DNA from: Psococerastis gibbosa
Lineage: Eukaryota > Arthropoda > Insecta > Psocodea > Psocidae
DNA length: 64,000 bases
Reading direction: 5' to 3'
Assembly: GCA_963971405.1 (NCBI GenBank)
Contig: OZ020485.1
Location: 31,267,921 to 31,331,920 of the forward strand
Positions within the stretch are counted from its first letter, which is position 1; every line of letters begins with the position of its first letter. Positions 42,266 through 62,145 of the stretch are shown in pieces. The position numbers and the translations under genes were made by a program. The notes beneath the pieces are model-generated. The model saw nothing but the letters and a program-made list of their open reading frames with translations, searched no databases and was not told where the DNA came from.

Positions 42266-42746
42266 CTACTTTCAAGTTGATCCATTTTATAACACAGTAT
42301 GGTAAGATGAAAATTTTATAAATTTCTCAAATTCAAGAAACGCATCACTAATAATATTTATAACAATAAATATTGCTTTGATTTTGTTCTATGATGATCC
42401 TAAAACCGTTCCACTAACGTTGCTACAGTAGTTGAAGACAATTAACTAACATTCAGAAAATTTTAATTTTAATTTTGACATTGGAGTCGTGAATTCGTAA
42501 AAAGTACAACAGATCGACAATTTTAGCTAAAAAAAAATAAGCAATGTCCACTTGTGACCTTAATGCATTAAATTTGGAATGGAACCCCCGTAAGTTTTGT
42601 GTATACAAACACATGCAAAGTAGTTCTATCTGATTTGAAAATGCAGCATAGGGAATTTACATGGAGAGGCGGGGCTTGTCCCCGACTTGGTAAAGCATTA
42701 AGGGATATTTTCATGGACATTTGCAAACTTTTCTGGGCGAACAGTA
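42266..42746 (-). repeat. Right arm of the long inverted repeat
   Basis: Inverted copy of 37594-38073, interrupted just before its outer end by a TA-flanked MITE. Confidence 0.8.
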
Positions 42747-42946
42747 TAGTCGACGCAAAATGAGAAAAGTATGGACATGGAATGTTTTGATCCTGTGGAA
42801 CACTATAAAAATATTCTTTGCACAATTTTTGTTTGCTTTGCATCCAATGCAACAAGGTAACACAAAATGGTGCAAAGAATATTTTTACAGTGTTCCACAG
42901 GATCAAAACATTCCATGTCCATACTTTTCTCATTTTGCGTGGACTA
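42747..42946. mobile_element. TA-flanked MITE, short copy
   Basis: 200 bp with near-perfect arms of about 90 bp starting TAGTC(C/G)ACGCAAAATGAG, flanked by TA on both sides. It interrupts the right end of the long-inverted-repeat element. Confidence 0.85.
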
Positions 42947-43180
42947 TACCTAATAGACTTTCCGTTTGCAGTTGCCCTCAGGTTCCCCTTTGGCAACGAG
43001 CCCGTACTGGGTAGGCTTTATCCCTTTTTTAAAAATTAATTTTTAGGCGCGGGACTCTTCGAGTATTTGCGCCGGTCAGTGTGTGTGTGCGGAGGTGTTG
43101 ACTTTATCTTATCTTTATCCTATTGATTTGGGATTTTGAGGCCAAATTATGAGCGCCCTTTCCTTTAATTTGATAGCTCC

Positions 43181-43585
43181 TTTAAGAAGACATGCTACGT
43201 AGAAAATGAGCACCCCAAAATTTGTTGTTTTTATGGACTTTTTATTTTTTATTTAATTAACAAAGCAAGTCATTAAAAATTTGGCTCATGGAAGTTGTAG
43301 AAGACTGCTTCACGCATCATGTAATGGGAAATATTAAATTTTTGGTACCTTAGTTCTTTCATAAATACCAGAACGGACTAAAATTATGCGTATTCTGGGA
43401 TTTTTGGAAGAACTACAAACCCGAAAAGCAAAAATACCCGATTATATGATGCACAAAGTAGTCTTCTACAACTTCCATGAGCCAAATCTTTAATGACTTG
43501 CTTTCTTAATTAAATAAAAAATAAAAAGTCCATAAAAACAACAAATTTTGGGGTGCTCATTTTCTACGTAGCATATCCTCTTAAA
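43181..43585. repeat. Foldback element, about 405 bp
   Basis: Arms of about 130-150 bp: ATGCTACGTAGAAAATGAGC at both ends, inverted, with close match through GTAGAAGACTGCTTCA. Confidence 0.8.
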
Positions 43586-43890
43586 CGCTATTATATATTT
43601 ATCACTTGCTGACTTGCATCCTTCCTAATGCAACATAAGAGGTAAGTAATGAGAGATAAAAATATCTTTGTTTACCTATTCATATGCAATATCTAAAAAT
43701 TAAAAGCCAAAGTTCATAATGATAACAGTGTCTGAGTGTGAGTGAGTTGAGATTAAAGTCGGAGTAGTTGTAGTACACTTTTCAGGCAGTCGTTGGGGGA
43801 TTTTACAACTGCCTACTGAGCTCGTGAGTTTTTAATATAAATGACTTGGATTTAAATAAAACTATGGAACCCAATGTAAGCCAGTGGCCC

Positions 43891-44058
43891 GATCATGGCG
43901 ATGTTAATACCGGGGTTAATATAATACCCTGGTATTAAAAATGTAAACAAGATAATTTTAATATGGAAAGTGCTAGTTAAAATTTGTTTGTTTACAGTTT
44001 TAACCCCATGTCCCAGGAGTAAGCTAATACCAATCGCCATCATGATCGGGCCGCTGGT
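43891..44058. repeat. Foldback MITE family H, copy 2
   Basis: Arms CAGTGGCCCGATCATGGCGA; its centre (ATGGAAAGTGCTAG, GTTTGTTTACAG) is the inverse of the centre of copy 1. Confidence 0.7.
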
Positions 44059-44863
44059 ATATTTATAAGCAGATTTGTTTAAAAAAAAATCAAAAACAGA
44101 AATGCTATGGATATCTAACTTTGGTACATCTAGCGTGGCTTTGTGGAACGTTCTCTTTCATAACCGGCTAGAAATGTAGGCCTATAGGCCATCTTGTTCG
44201 ACTGTTGTATAGCCTGCACTCAAGCCCCAATCATGGGATTTAGCCACCCTGGGCAAAAAGTCTTCGAGCGCCCCCCTACCGCATTGAAATTATAATAGTA
44301 GGAAATACGACCAAAGTATAAGGTATAAACTCCAAAGTTATACTTTAATTAACTTGGATAAACTCCGATGCTGAAAAATGGGCCTCAACGATATAGATTA
44401 GGATTAACAGAAATGTATTTTCCTTGCCTTACGTTCAGCAAAATTGTTGACAACCTTAGAAAAGTCAGTACTGAGGGTCATGACCCTTTTCCCAGCACAT
44501 TAACATCGCGCCATTTTCAGATGTTTGAAGTCCGTTCCAGTCCAAAAGTCATGAATTTAGTATGAGTAAAAGCTTGGTGCCCTGGGTAAATGCACTGTAC
44601 TGGACATGAGTGCTAGTTTTCTTTTTACAGACAAACAATTTCTCTACAAAAATTAAAATCGACAATATGATTCGATATATTTTAAATTCCTATCATATTA
44701 ATCATCAAAAACACAATCATGTGCACACTCTAATACATGTATAATACACATTTAAATATGTATCCATTTCTAAACGATACAGTTTAGATATAACAACGAA
44801 TGCTTTCGCGGCCGGAGGCTAATAAGGGGACAAATGAATCCGGGCTAATAGGCCGTGGTCAAT

Positions 44864-44990
44864 TTTAAAGTAAGCTTCCGAACGTTTCGTCAACAACTGC
44901 GGTCGACATCTTAAGTGGCAGCTCTACGTACACTTCTAAGGTTGTATCGCGGAGGTAGGTACCGCAGCAACTGACTATTAGCCCGAATTC
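44864..44990 (+). repeat. Dispersed repeat family F
   Basis: Contains CTTCCGAACGTTTCGTCAAC and GCGGTCGACATCTTAAGTGG. Confidence 0.6.
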
Positions 44991-45139
44991 TTGTATCCCC
45001 TTATGATACAGTTTAGAGTTTGCCAACATCACTTGGAGCGGAAATAGTCCTAGCTGTATAGTCTTGAGTAGCATGGACATTGAGATATGGAAGAAACAAA
45101 TATACTATGACTACCAGACTTGTACCCTAACTTGGTTAA

Positions 45140-45523
45140 GGCGCCCATTCCACCGACCGGCTAGGGCTATTTACAAAAACGGTGACGTGGTAGCAGACAT
45201 TCAAGACTTAGGTGGCGTTTCCATCGACCTCGCATTGCAGACTGCAAATGACATTGACGGAAATTAGAATTTTTCTTTTTATAGAAATCTATTAAAATGT
45301 TTGTACTTAACATATCCCATGACGCCATTTTTAAATTTTAGTTTGTTTGTTTGTGATTTTACTCTATGATCATTGATCAATTTTAACTATGGCATAGAGG
45401 AAAATAAACATTTCCGTCAATTCTGCAATGCGAGGTCGGTGGAAACTCCGCTTAAGTCTTGAATGTCTGCTACCACGTCACTGTTTTTGTAAATAGCCCT
45501 AGCCGGTCGGTGGAATGGGCGCC
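45140..45523. mobile_element. PIF/Harbinger-like MITE copy 4 (upstream of CYP4)
   Basis: 384 bp; left flank TAA, right flank TTA. It ends about 390 bp before the CYP4 start codon. Confidence 0.85.
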
Positions 45524-45910
45524 TTAGTCATGGTTACGCCTGCTATATTGTGTCAATGGTATAAGCTTCTCTCAGCTTGTCAATTTTCAATTTTATCCGG
45601 TGTGGGTTAACATCGAGGACAACGTACCAGTTTGTAAATGGCCAATAATTCATGTGCAAACAATACGAATAATGTCCAAAACTCTAACTAGGTTCATCAT
45701 ACAAAGCCCTTCAAATGATAATAATAATAATAATGCACACCATACCTATCATTTTTTTTGTAAAGTAAAGCTGCAGAAGGCAGAATAATTGCAGTGTTCT
45801 CTGAGTTAGAATTACCGCCATGGCCATGTTTCTTCAACAAGGTCATATATAGGTAGGTAGTTGTAGTAACCATTCTGTACTTGTAGGCAGTGCTGGACGA
45901 GTTCTTTGGG

Positions 45911-54092
<8,182 letters not shown>

Positions 54093-54160
54093 TGACCAAG
54101 TTAAATCTTCATAATTTACAATACAATACAATACATATTTCAGTTACATTATACAATACA

Positions 54161-54166
54161 AATAAA
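54161..54166 (+). terminator. Poly(A) signal of the CYP4 gene
   Basis: AATAAA 69 bases after the stop codon. Confidence 0.6.
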
Positions 54167-54454
54167 GTATAAGATAAAATCGTCAGAATATCGTCAAAAT
54201 CAGGTAGTTGTCATTGTCATTGTGTTAGTGCCTCAGTGACAATGTAGAAGGCTTTCTCTAATAAGAGATGGTTTCCAAGCAATTTAGGCTCTCAAGTCTC
54301 AGTTCAATCTGGAGTTTTCTAAGGTAGGCGAAACCTTGTAGTATTATATATGGGATAATTTAATCTAAAACCCAAAATACGAGTGTATAGTGTCTATTTT
54401 CAGTTTATTTCTTTTATTTCACCTGTTATTGCTACAATATAATTGCATACGCTT

Positions 54455-54585
54455 TCACAGTCTGCTGATGAAGCAGTGGAATCAGAGCCGATGGAACGGA
54501 ACGGACTTCCTTGCGTTTCGTTAACATCTGCGGTCGACATCTTCAGTGACACTATAGTCTTCCGTGATTGTATCTCGGGTATATA
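54455..54585 (+). repeat. Dispersed repeat family F, downstream of CYP4
   Basis: Contains GATGAAGCAGTGGAATCAGA and ATCTGCGGTCGACATCTTCA. Confidence 0.6.
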
Positions 54586-54726
54586 TATTTTTGCTTTCCA
54601 ATTTATTTGTTATTTTTGTTCCAAATTGAACGGTGAACGCGCCTAAACATTATAAACGTTCACCAGAAACGTCCAGTATATACTGTACAACCCTACTACC
54701 CTTGTAACAATATCTTATCCCTAATC

Positions 54727-55117
54727 AGCAGCCCTATTCTGGCGATTTGGGATTAACATAATACCTGTGTTTATTTCTTAATACCGCGTTAGTAAGGTGT
54801 CACGGGACGGTGTTGAAATATGCGCGGGAAATTCAAATGCATATAATATTTTGGAAGACGAGAGAATGGTTGCATTGTCTTATAATTGAAGGAAATACTC
54901 ATGAAGATTAAAATGTACAAGTAGAATTTAGAAATATAAAATGAATTTTAATTGATATGTCTACATCTAAGGGAGCAAAAATTGATAACTCACCAAATAT
55001 ATCTAGCCGACGATTAATTTATCAAATTGACTTTCCTGCGCATTTTGCACTCATTTGCTTAAAACAATTGAGTAAACACCGGTATTTAAACCCCAAATCG
55101 CCGTAATAGGGCTGCCG
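54727..55117. repeat. Foldback MITE family H, longer relative
   Basis: Arms CAGCAGCCCTATTCTGGCGA and (inverted) CGGCAGCCCTATTACGGCGA with about 300 bp of different centre. Confidence 0.65.
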
Positions 55118-55381
55118 TTACCATTTTGAAAAATACCATTCTTAGGCATATCCCCCTACGTTGCAGTTAAAAATCAAGCGTTGCCGGATTTTTGTTAGAG
55201 TTCATGTAATCTGATCTGTGAGTTTTTAATATTTTCATTCACTCCCACTGGTTACAATAGGTACATGTTCCTATAGGTAGTACTACCCAAACCATCTCAA
55301 GTTCGGACACTTGAATTTTTGTATCACTTATTTTACAAAATATTTTTTTTTCTTAAATTGCGACAGATTAATTTTTGTTTG

Positions 55382-55904
55382 ACTATAATACATTGAAATA
55401 TGGACCATTAGGTAGATTTTAAAGAAAATATTTTTAAAATCTATGGAAGCATAACCTCAGGGATAATATTTGTTTCCACGAGGAATCGCGTTATCCCCGG
55501 ATTTACGCGAATGAGTGATAACGCTATCGTAACTTGGGAAAGGCGTGCGGAAAATAGCTGCCGGCTACTCCTGGCAGAAAGCACTATTCAAGATATTGCC
55601 TGAAAACGCAAAAAAACCTGAGAAATATAACGGGATAACGCGATTCCTCTCGCCACATCACAAAAAAAAAATTTTGTTATGAAAATGTTTCAACTATTAT
55701 TGTTAAAATGAAATTGTTTTCTACTTTTAGATGGTTTTTGACCCGGTAATTTTTCACGAAAAAACCAGGTCCTAGGAAGTGGATCATTTTGATAGTCCTT
55801 GCAAGGGTGGAAACAAATATTATCCCTGAGGTTATGCTTCCATAGATTTTAAAAATATTTTCTTTAAAATCTACCTAATGGTCCATATTTCAATGTATTA
55901 TAGT
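55382..55904. repeat. Nested palindrome with identical 98-bp arms
   Basis: Left arm 55382-55479 and right arm 55807-55904 match exactly by eye as inverse copies. Inside, GAGGAATCGCGTTATCCC at 55481 and its inverse GGGATAACGCGATTCCTC near 55640-55657 form a second hairpin. Confidence 0.85.
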
Positions 55905-56230
55905 AATTTGTACCGCCTAAATTACCAGAATAATGTCACCACAGAAGGCATCCAAGTATAATATTGCAATTCCCCAAAACTGCGATACCTACTTCAATGG
56001 AATTTTAAGGAAGAAAGCTGATTTTTACAGTATATTATTAGTGATTGTGCAGTATATTCTACACTAGTAAGTTAATTAAGTAGGTACTGTATTTTGATTT
56101 TTTTTTTTCATTTGTACCGCCTAATTTACCAGAATAATGTCACCATAGAAGACCTTAGTAGGCATACAAGTATAATAATTTCCCAAAACTGCGATACCTA
56201 TAGTTCAATAGAATCTTAAGTTATATAGAA
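55905..56230. repeat. Direct repeat of about 100 bp
   Basis: TTTGTACCGCCTAA, CCAGAATAATGTCACCA and AAAACTGCGATACCTA occur at 55909-56005 and again at 56114-56205, a local duplication with about 205-bp spacing. Confidence 0.7.
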
Positions 56231-56407
56231 GGCTGAATTTTGAATGAATTATTAGATTATCTGGGCCAAGGCCGTATTTATAGGGGGGGGGGGTGGAATT
56301 AATAAAAAATAAATTTGTTCTGTTCTTTCTATATTTCTACTTGTTGTATTTACCAAAAATCAGTTTTGCTTTCTTAAGCTCGGTATACACTAATATGGTA
56401 GCCTCGG

Positions 56408-56625
56408 GCCTTAGTAGTAGTAGTGTTCGTCGGGTTAATAACGACTTAGGCCTCATATTTGGGCCCATAAAGCGACCCCGACTTAAATGTCCTATGCCAG
56501 CCCATAGGACAGTGGACCTCCTGATTATAGTGGATTCCGAACCACTTGGGAAACACAGTGAAGTCACACGATTAGTTCGGAGGTGACCAGGACAAGTCCT
56601 ACCATGTTTCCCTACCGGAGCCTCG
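56408..56625 (-). repeat. Dispersed repeat family D, partial copy
   Basis: Nearly the same as the first 215 bp of 18556-18860, including the leading TAGTAGTAG and GTTCGTCGGGTTAATAACGA. Confidence 0.7.
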
Positions 56626-57761
56626 GGCCTTAGGCTAGCTTATCCCATAACTCCCCCCCCCCCCCCGCTGTACTGTACTGTACTGCTGTCAAGATTCATA
56701 AGCCCCCCCCCCCCTACCTATTTGTATATATTGTATATAGATCATAAAACTATTCTCACGCCGGCCCTGCTGGTGTATTTACCAACAAGTGTAGAAGTGT
56801 AGAGGGAGAATGGTGGTGTGGTGGCATATTTTGTTTATTGACTAGGTTTGTTAGCGCCCGCTGCTTACTCTCGTTGGATGACTCCGTCCCATTTGAAATT
56901 CCCCGAAAACCCATTATTAACTACTAATTTCTTGGCAGTGGAGGGGCTTTACTATTTGTCCGCTAATCGCAGAGAATTGTCTTTGCCCGCCCCGACACTC
57001 GACAGCCTTGTTTGCCCTTCCATGTTTACTTAACAGCTCAAGTTTTGGGCTCGGGATTCTCGGGCCATGTGTCGGAAATCATAGAGACACTCGTTTCCGA
57101 CAGAATGTCCATGCTTTGACGTGGTAGTAGACCATATTCAACTGTCAATCTAGGCTCGGATTTTCCATTAAGCCCACTGGGCCTAGGCCTGCTTATAGGA
57201 CAGGGGCCGTTTGGACCAATGGCCCGGTGAGTTTGATGCCCATAAAGAGCGTCCCAATTCAGTAGCAACTCATATTAATGTCCAGTGACAAAGTTGACAT
57301 AAAATAATTTTTCAGACTGATTAAAGAAAAGTTAAATAATATGGTTAATGTATATTTGTATATAATATTGTAGTATCTGTGTTTCACACCTACGCTTTTA
57401 AGCAGTTTCTCCGGGGGGAGACCTCATCACCTCGGACCCCCTTATTTGAGTATTTTGTAATAAATCTTAATTTGTGAAATCAGAGCTGTTCTGCTGTCAA
57501 CATTCATAAGCCCCCTCCCCCCACAACTTCGCCTCTGCCTATTTTTATTTTTTATTTTTTATTTTTTAATCGTCCATCGACAGCGGTGGACATGCTGATT
57601 GGTATGAAATCTTAAGTATATAATTGCGAAGCACGGTTATCCACAGTTACCTTCTTTAAATTTTGTAGATATTAGTATACCTGTAATACTTATAAGTATT
57701 AAGTTATTAATTAAATTAATTAAGTAATTAATTAAATTAAGTCAAGCATACTTGACTTGCA

Positions 57762-58005
57762 GCCTTACCAAGTTGAATCCAGCGGACCAGAGCAGGTTCA
57801 AAGATGCAGATAACTTGGTAGTGTGCACAGTGCCGGTAGGGAAACATGGTAGGACTTGTCCTGGTCACCTCCGAACTAATCGTGTGACTTCACAGTGTTT
57901 ACCAAGTGGTTCGGAATCCGCACTATAATCAGGAGGTCCCCTGTCCTATGGGCCCACACCGTGGCCTGGGACTGTGTCCAATCATACTACTACTACTTGA
58001 CTTCA
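57762..58005 (+). repeat. Dispersed repeat family D
   Basis: Opposite orientation to 56408; contains CAAGTTGAATCCAGCGGACC and GGTTCGGAATCCGCACTATA. Confidence 0.65.
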
Positions 58006-59744
58006 GGTGGCGTGGTGATATAAGCCTAATTAACAATAACAATCTCCCGACTGTAATATAGCCATTTCATGGGCAGTACAGCAAGAGCAGTACAGCCTAC
58101 TAGACACTGCGTAATAAACCCCCATCAACACTCACAATGAACTATAAAAAGAGAATAGATATACCGTACCATATCATAACATCGCGACCATGAATGAAAA
58201 AATAAAACCATAATTAAAATGCTAACCTTGACGATGTAAAACGATGGCGGTGGACGAAAGAAACACATAAAATCCTTTTTATACACTGCAGTCTGCAACC
58301 GATGGAGATTACAGAGAAATGAGGTACCACGGAGTGCAATCTTTGATTCTTCGTCGCAAGGTACCTATACCTACTTATAACTTAAACGTTAAACTTCCCA
58401 ACCAAGGTTGAATAGGTGCAGTTTGTCTGTTCTGCAAATGGATAAAAACGGGGGCGGTTGTTTGACTCTTTTCCCGTTTGTGGGCATCTGATGCAAAATC
58501 CACACAGAATCAGATCGATGTTTGTGGGCTAATTAATTCTCACATTACCTCAGTATTTATATGGTTAACATATTATACTGTACAGCATTTATGATGTCTA
58601 TTGGACCAATAATAAGGATGTAAAAAAAAATTACGGTATAGGGCATTGTAAACTTGTAATTGAAGGCTGAATTATTCAGAAATTTACTTCATTCAGCAAT
58701 TCAGTATTGCAGTAATTTACTTACATTACAAGGTACTTGCTATATAAATTTTACCTCCATTTAACCAGTAATAATAGTAACATAACACTGTAGTACTAAA
58801 ATAAAATAGAATATTTGGCGCCAAACCATGAGCTAAGTTAAAGTAAGGCCGATAGCGGTGAAGCGTAGGAAAGAAATTGCAAAGGTGGTGAAAGGAAATA
58901 ATGTGATCAAACGGACTCAATGGGCATCCACAGTGCATGCAATGAAGCGGCAAAACGTTGTGATTTAGATTAAGACTGGAGCATTAGCGTAAGTTGCCAA
59001 AATGGGGGGGGGGGTGGTGGAGGTTTAGAACCCCCAAAAACATCAAGGTATCCATGATGCAGATTCAAACATAAACATTGACAAAAGAACAGTCCGAAAC
59101 TCCGAATTTGCCATAGAATTATACATTAAAATACTTCGAATTTTCGTTCTAGTGATTTGTATTAAAAAAAAATATGTTCATTATTCTCTGCAAAGAAAAA
59201 AACTTTTGTACTTTTCAATCACTTTGTATAATTTTCTCGAAAATCCTGGGGGTGGCTCCAGACCCCCCCCCCCCCCCTCCCTAATGACGCCAATGAATTG
59301 GAGGTTCTCGTCATAAGCTAATTACAGTCATAATAAAGCCATTAAGATTGCTAGGTTAAGTCACCTATATTCTATTTTATTATCTTTGTAAGGTTCAAAC
59401 ATAAAAAAGTTTTTACTTCAAAAAATAGCGGTAAATAAAAACTAAATATGACAATTGAACAGGTAGGCCTGCCAACAGGATATATTATAAGCGCTGCGCA
59501 CTAGACCGTGGGTCTCGGGTACTATTAACAGCTTCATTTTGACTGTATTTAGCTTATGGAGAACCTCCAAAACTTATCACGGTCACAGCTTTTTGCCTTT
59601 TTAGACTGAGCTGAGGCTTATTTTCACATTCGATTCTATGCATTTTGTTTCTTGCAGTTCTTTAAAAGTTATGCGCGACAAGAACACATACTGGTACATT
59701 ATATTGTAATATTATATGGTATATATATATCACTGACATTAAAT

Positions 59745-59905
59745 TAACTTTGGTTGAAGAGGTAACCTCCTCGTTATAACCGAAATTAGGGGATATGGAA
59801 AAAACTGGGCTTGGCGGGATTCGAACCCACGATCTACGCCTAACCGTAGATCGTGGGTTCGAATCCCGCCAAGCCCAGTTTTTTCCATATCCTCTAATTT
59901 CGGAG
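59745..59905. repeat. Palindrome with a tRNA T-arm-like sequence in each arm
   Basis: Near-perfect inverted repeat; each arm has GTGGGTTCGAATCCCGCC, the T-arm of a tRNA, followed by AAGCCCAG and TTTTTT. There is no acceptor or D-arm, so it is not a tRNA gene. Confidence 0.7.
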
Positions 59906-59991
59906 ATACTGGTACTATTGTGATCTTGATCTTACACCTGTATACTGTATATACAAGGGGAAAAATAAAATTTCACAACAAATTTCGATAT

Positions 59992-60228
59992 GACGGCAAT
60001 TCCACCGGCGATTTTACTTCATTTGTGATTTGAGATTTTTTGTTTGTTTTGTTTTAAGGAGACTATTATATAGATACTTAACTAGAGACTTATTAATGAT
60101 GTCTGCTACCATATTATAACTTAATTTATAATTGATAAGTTAAGTATCTACATAATAGTCTCCTTAAAACAAAACAAACAAAAATCTCAAATCACAAATG
60201 AAGTAAAATCGCCGGTGGAATTGCCGCC
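59992..60228. mobile_element. Foldback MITE related to the PIF-type group
   Basis: 237 bp with nearly perfect arms of about 90 bp (ends near GGCGGCAATTCCACCGG), flanked by TAT on both sides. It holds the same TGTCTGCTACCA string. Confidence 0.78.
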
Positions 60229-60689
60229 TATGGGAGCTATCATTGAGGCGTTACTAGAAAGAAAAAAGTGTTCCTATAGGCTACATGTTGATGCACATAG
60301 TATAGGCATGTGTGGACTTACACCGATTGATAACAGATAACAAGATTGATGATGATGTGGGGGAATACGATTTTTTTTAAGTTCAAAATAACCCATTGAA
60401 TAGGCAAACGCATAAACGTTGACCTCAGAAGAGCATCCATAAAAAATGGAAAACCATTTCTAGAAGACAGATAGGCTAGTTGAAGGCGACTTGGGTGTGA
60501 GTAGGTGTAGTTGTTAGTTACGGCAACGTGCTGGATATCTTGGACATTTATCGGAACCTGGTTCGGATCGCGCGGGTGGATTTGGCACGGATTCCATGCT
60601 ACCAACCTCTTCAGGTTTTGCCGCTCGCCACTTGATTTTTGCAAATTTAATAGGTTAGGTAATTTTAAAAGACAGTCGGAGGTGGAAAA

Positions 60690-61045
60690 TATCTCAAGAA
60701 ATATCGATCGCAGAGCGGCCAAATATATAATATAATCAAGCTCATTCCTTTAAAAAAAAGCGCCCCTCTATATTTTGATATATGATACGGACCGAATGGC
60801 CATAATTATTAAACTTGACTTGTGCAAGAAACGGATGGTGAGGCCGTGAGGGCGTCCGGAGGGATGAGTTCAAAAGCTTCGGCCAATCGTTGTTGCACGG
60901 CCACATATCATTTACCAAAATGTTGATGTTGTGGAGTATTTTTCTAATGGATGCGACATGCGATATTTTTGATAGCTAATTCTTTAGGCCTATAGCTCAT
61001 TTCCTGTGAAATTTGACTGTGTCAAAAAGCGCGTCCAATCGCTGA
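60690..61045. repeat. Dispersed repeat family G, larger copy
   Basis: Shares ATTTTGATATATGATA, TGGCCATAATTATTAAACTT and an inverted second half with TTCCTGTGAAATTTGA. Confidence 0.55.
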
Positions 61046-61607
61046 CAGGCCTATTGGCATATTGCGGCCTGGGGAAGGACCTCCGTCCTCCATAGGAAAT
61101 ATGGACGCAGTACTCAAGCTCAAAAGGAGAGGAGGCCGCAACTTGCTAAAATTGGGACCTAACACTCACTTCATATAACATTAAAATCATAACAGCCGCA
61201 AGTCTTTACATACAGTATATAGATACATTTTACATATCGCACATTCGCATGACTTGAATTGTGGGGGAGGGGGGATTTAAACAAAATGGGGACACCCACA
61301 CCTACAAGGGCTACAGCACGAGGCAATTGACATGAGTCGCAATATCAACACAGGACTCGGATCATCACACTGTATTCGTTTTTTTCATTTGACGTTTAAT
61401 AATCGCCCTACTTTTAAATTTAAGTAGTCTATAATAATTTTTGTTTACAATAACACTGGTGATTTATGAAATGGCTGGTTGCATAATTCAATTTTAACAG
61501 TTGTAGTTTCACTTACAGTAACATTACAAGGCTTTTTTTAATCACTTTTACCTAAAAATGTTGGGAGGACAGCAGACAGCTTCCCTAGTGGCCATATGGA
61601 ATGAGTT

Positions 61608-61965
61608 TGTTTCTAACGCCTACTTTCAGTATTTCAGCTTTAAGCAACCCTGTCAGCCTGGCAGGGGGAGTGAGTTTTTTTGTTAACTTGAGGCACCCCA
61701 AGGGCAGACTCTTTCACCTCGGGGAAAGGGGAGTTGACTGACAGGATGAACCTCCTGATTATAGTGGATTCCAATTTCTGAACCACATGGTAAAGTCACA
61801 CGATTAAATCGGAGGTGACCAGGACTCGCCACGCACGTAGACTGACGCGTTATCATGTCCCACCATGTTCCCCTGCCAACGCTGTGCACACAACCAAGTT
61901 TGCCGCAGTTTGAAACATGCTCTGCTCTAATGGATTCAACATGGTACGGCTGTTGGCGCTATAAT
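61608..61965 (-). repeat. Dispersed repeat family D
   Basis: Closest to the 6772 copy (shared CCAGCCTGGC / CTCACTCCCCC region, inverted). Confidence 0.65.
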
Positions 61966-62034
61966 ACATAATACTACACAATTAATCACAGCCTGAGTCA
62001 GACGATTGAACAAGATAATCTGTGAAGTCTATGC

Positions 62035-62145
62035 ATTGTAGTAGTATACGCAGTGCCACTGAAGATGTCGACCGCAGCTGCTGTCGAAACATTTGGAAGT
62101 ACGCTGTCCCTCGCCCAATTTCATCTGTCTCATTATAATATAATA
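62035..62145 (-). repeat. Dispersed repeat family F
   Basis: Contains the inverse GCCACTGAAGATGTCGACCG and CATTTGGAAGTACGCTG. Confidence 0.55.

Larger units (their letters stand above)
37594..42952. mobile_element. Long-inverted-repeat DNA element, host to nested insertions
   Basis: Two arms of about 475 bp, 37594-38073 and 42266-42746, are inverted copies of each other and differ by only scattered substitutions. The termini read TAGGTACTGTTCGCCC once the small MITE at 42747-42946 is removed from the right end, and ATAG flanks both sides (37590-37593 and 42953-42956). A four-base match can occur by chance. Between the arms lie about 510 bp on the left and 245 bp on the right that are not retrotransposon. 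No transposase is visible. The long arms recall foldback or Maverick-type elements, but the superfamily is unknown. Confidence 0.65.

Noticed and set aside
45890-45910. Seven extra codons upstream of the CYP4 ATG, from GTG
   Set aside because: GTG is not a likely eukaryotic start and the membrane anchor begins well at the ATG; an upstream 5' UTR splice acceptor (TTGTAG) is possible.
59745-59905. Possible tRNA gene
   Set aside because: Only the T-arm and 3' part are present; no D-arm, anticodon arm or acceptor pairing.
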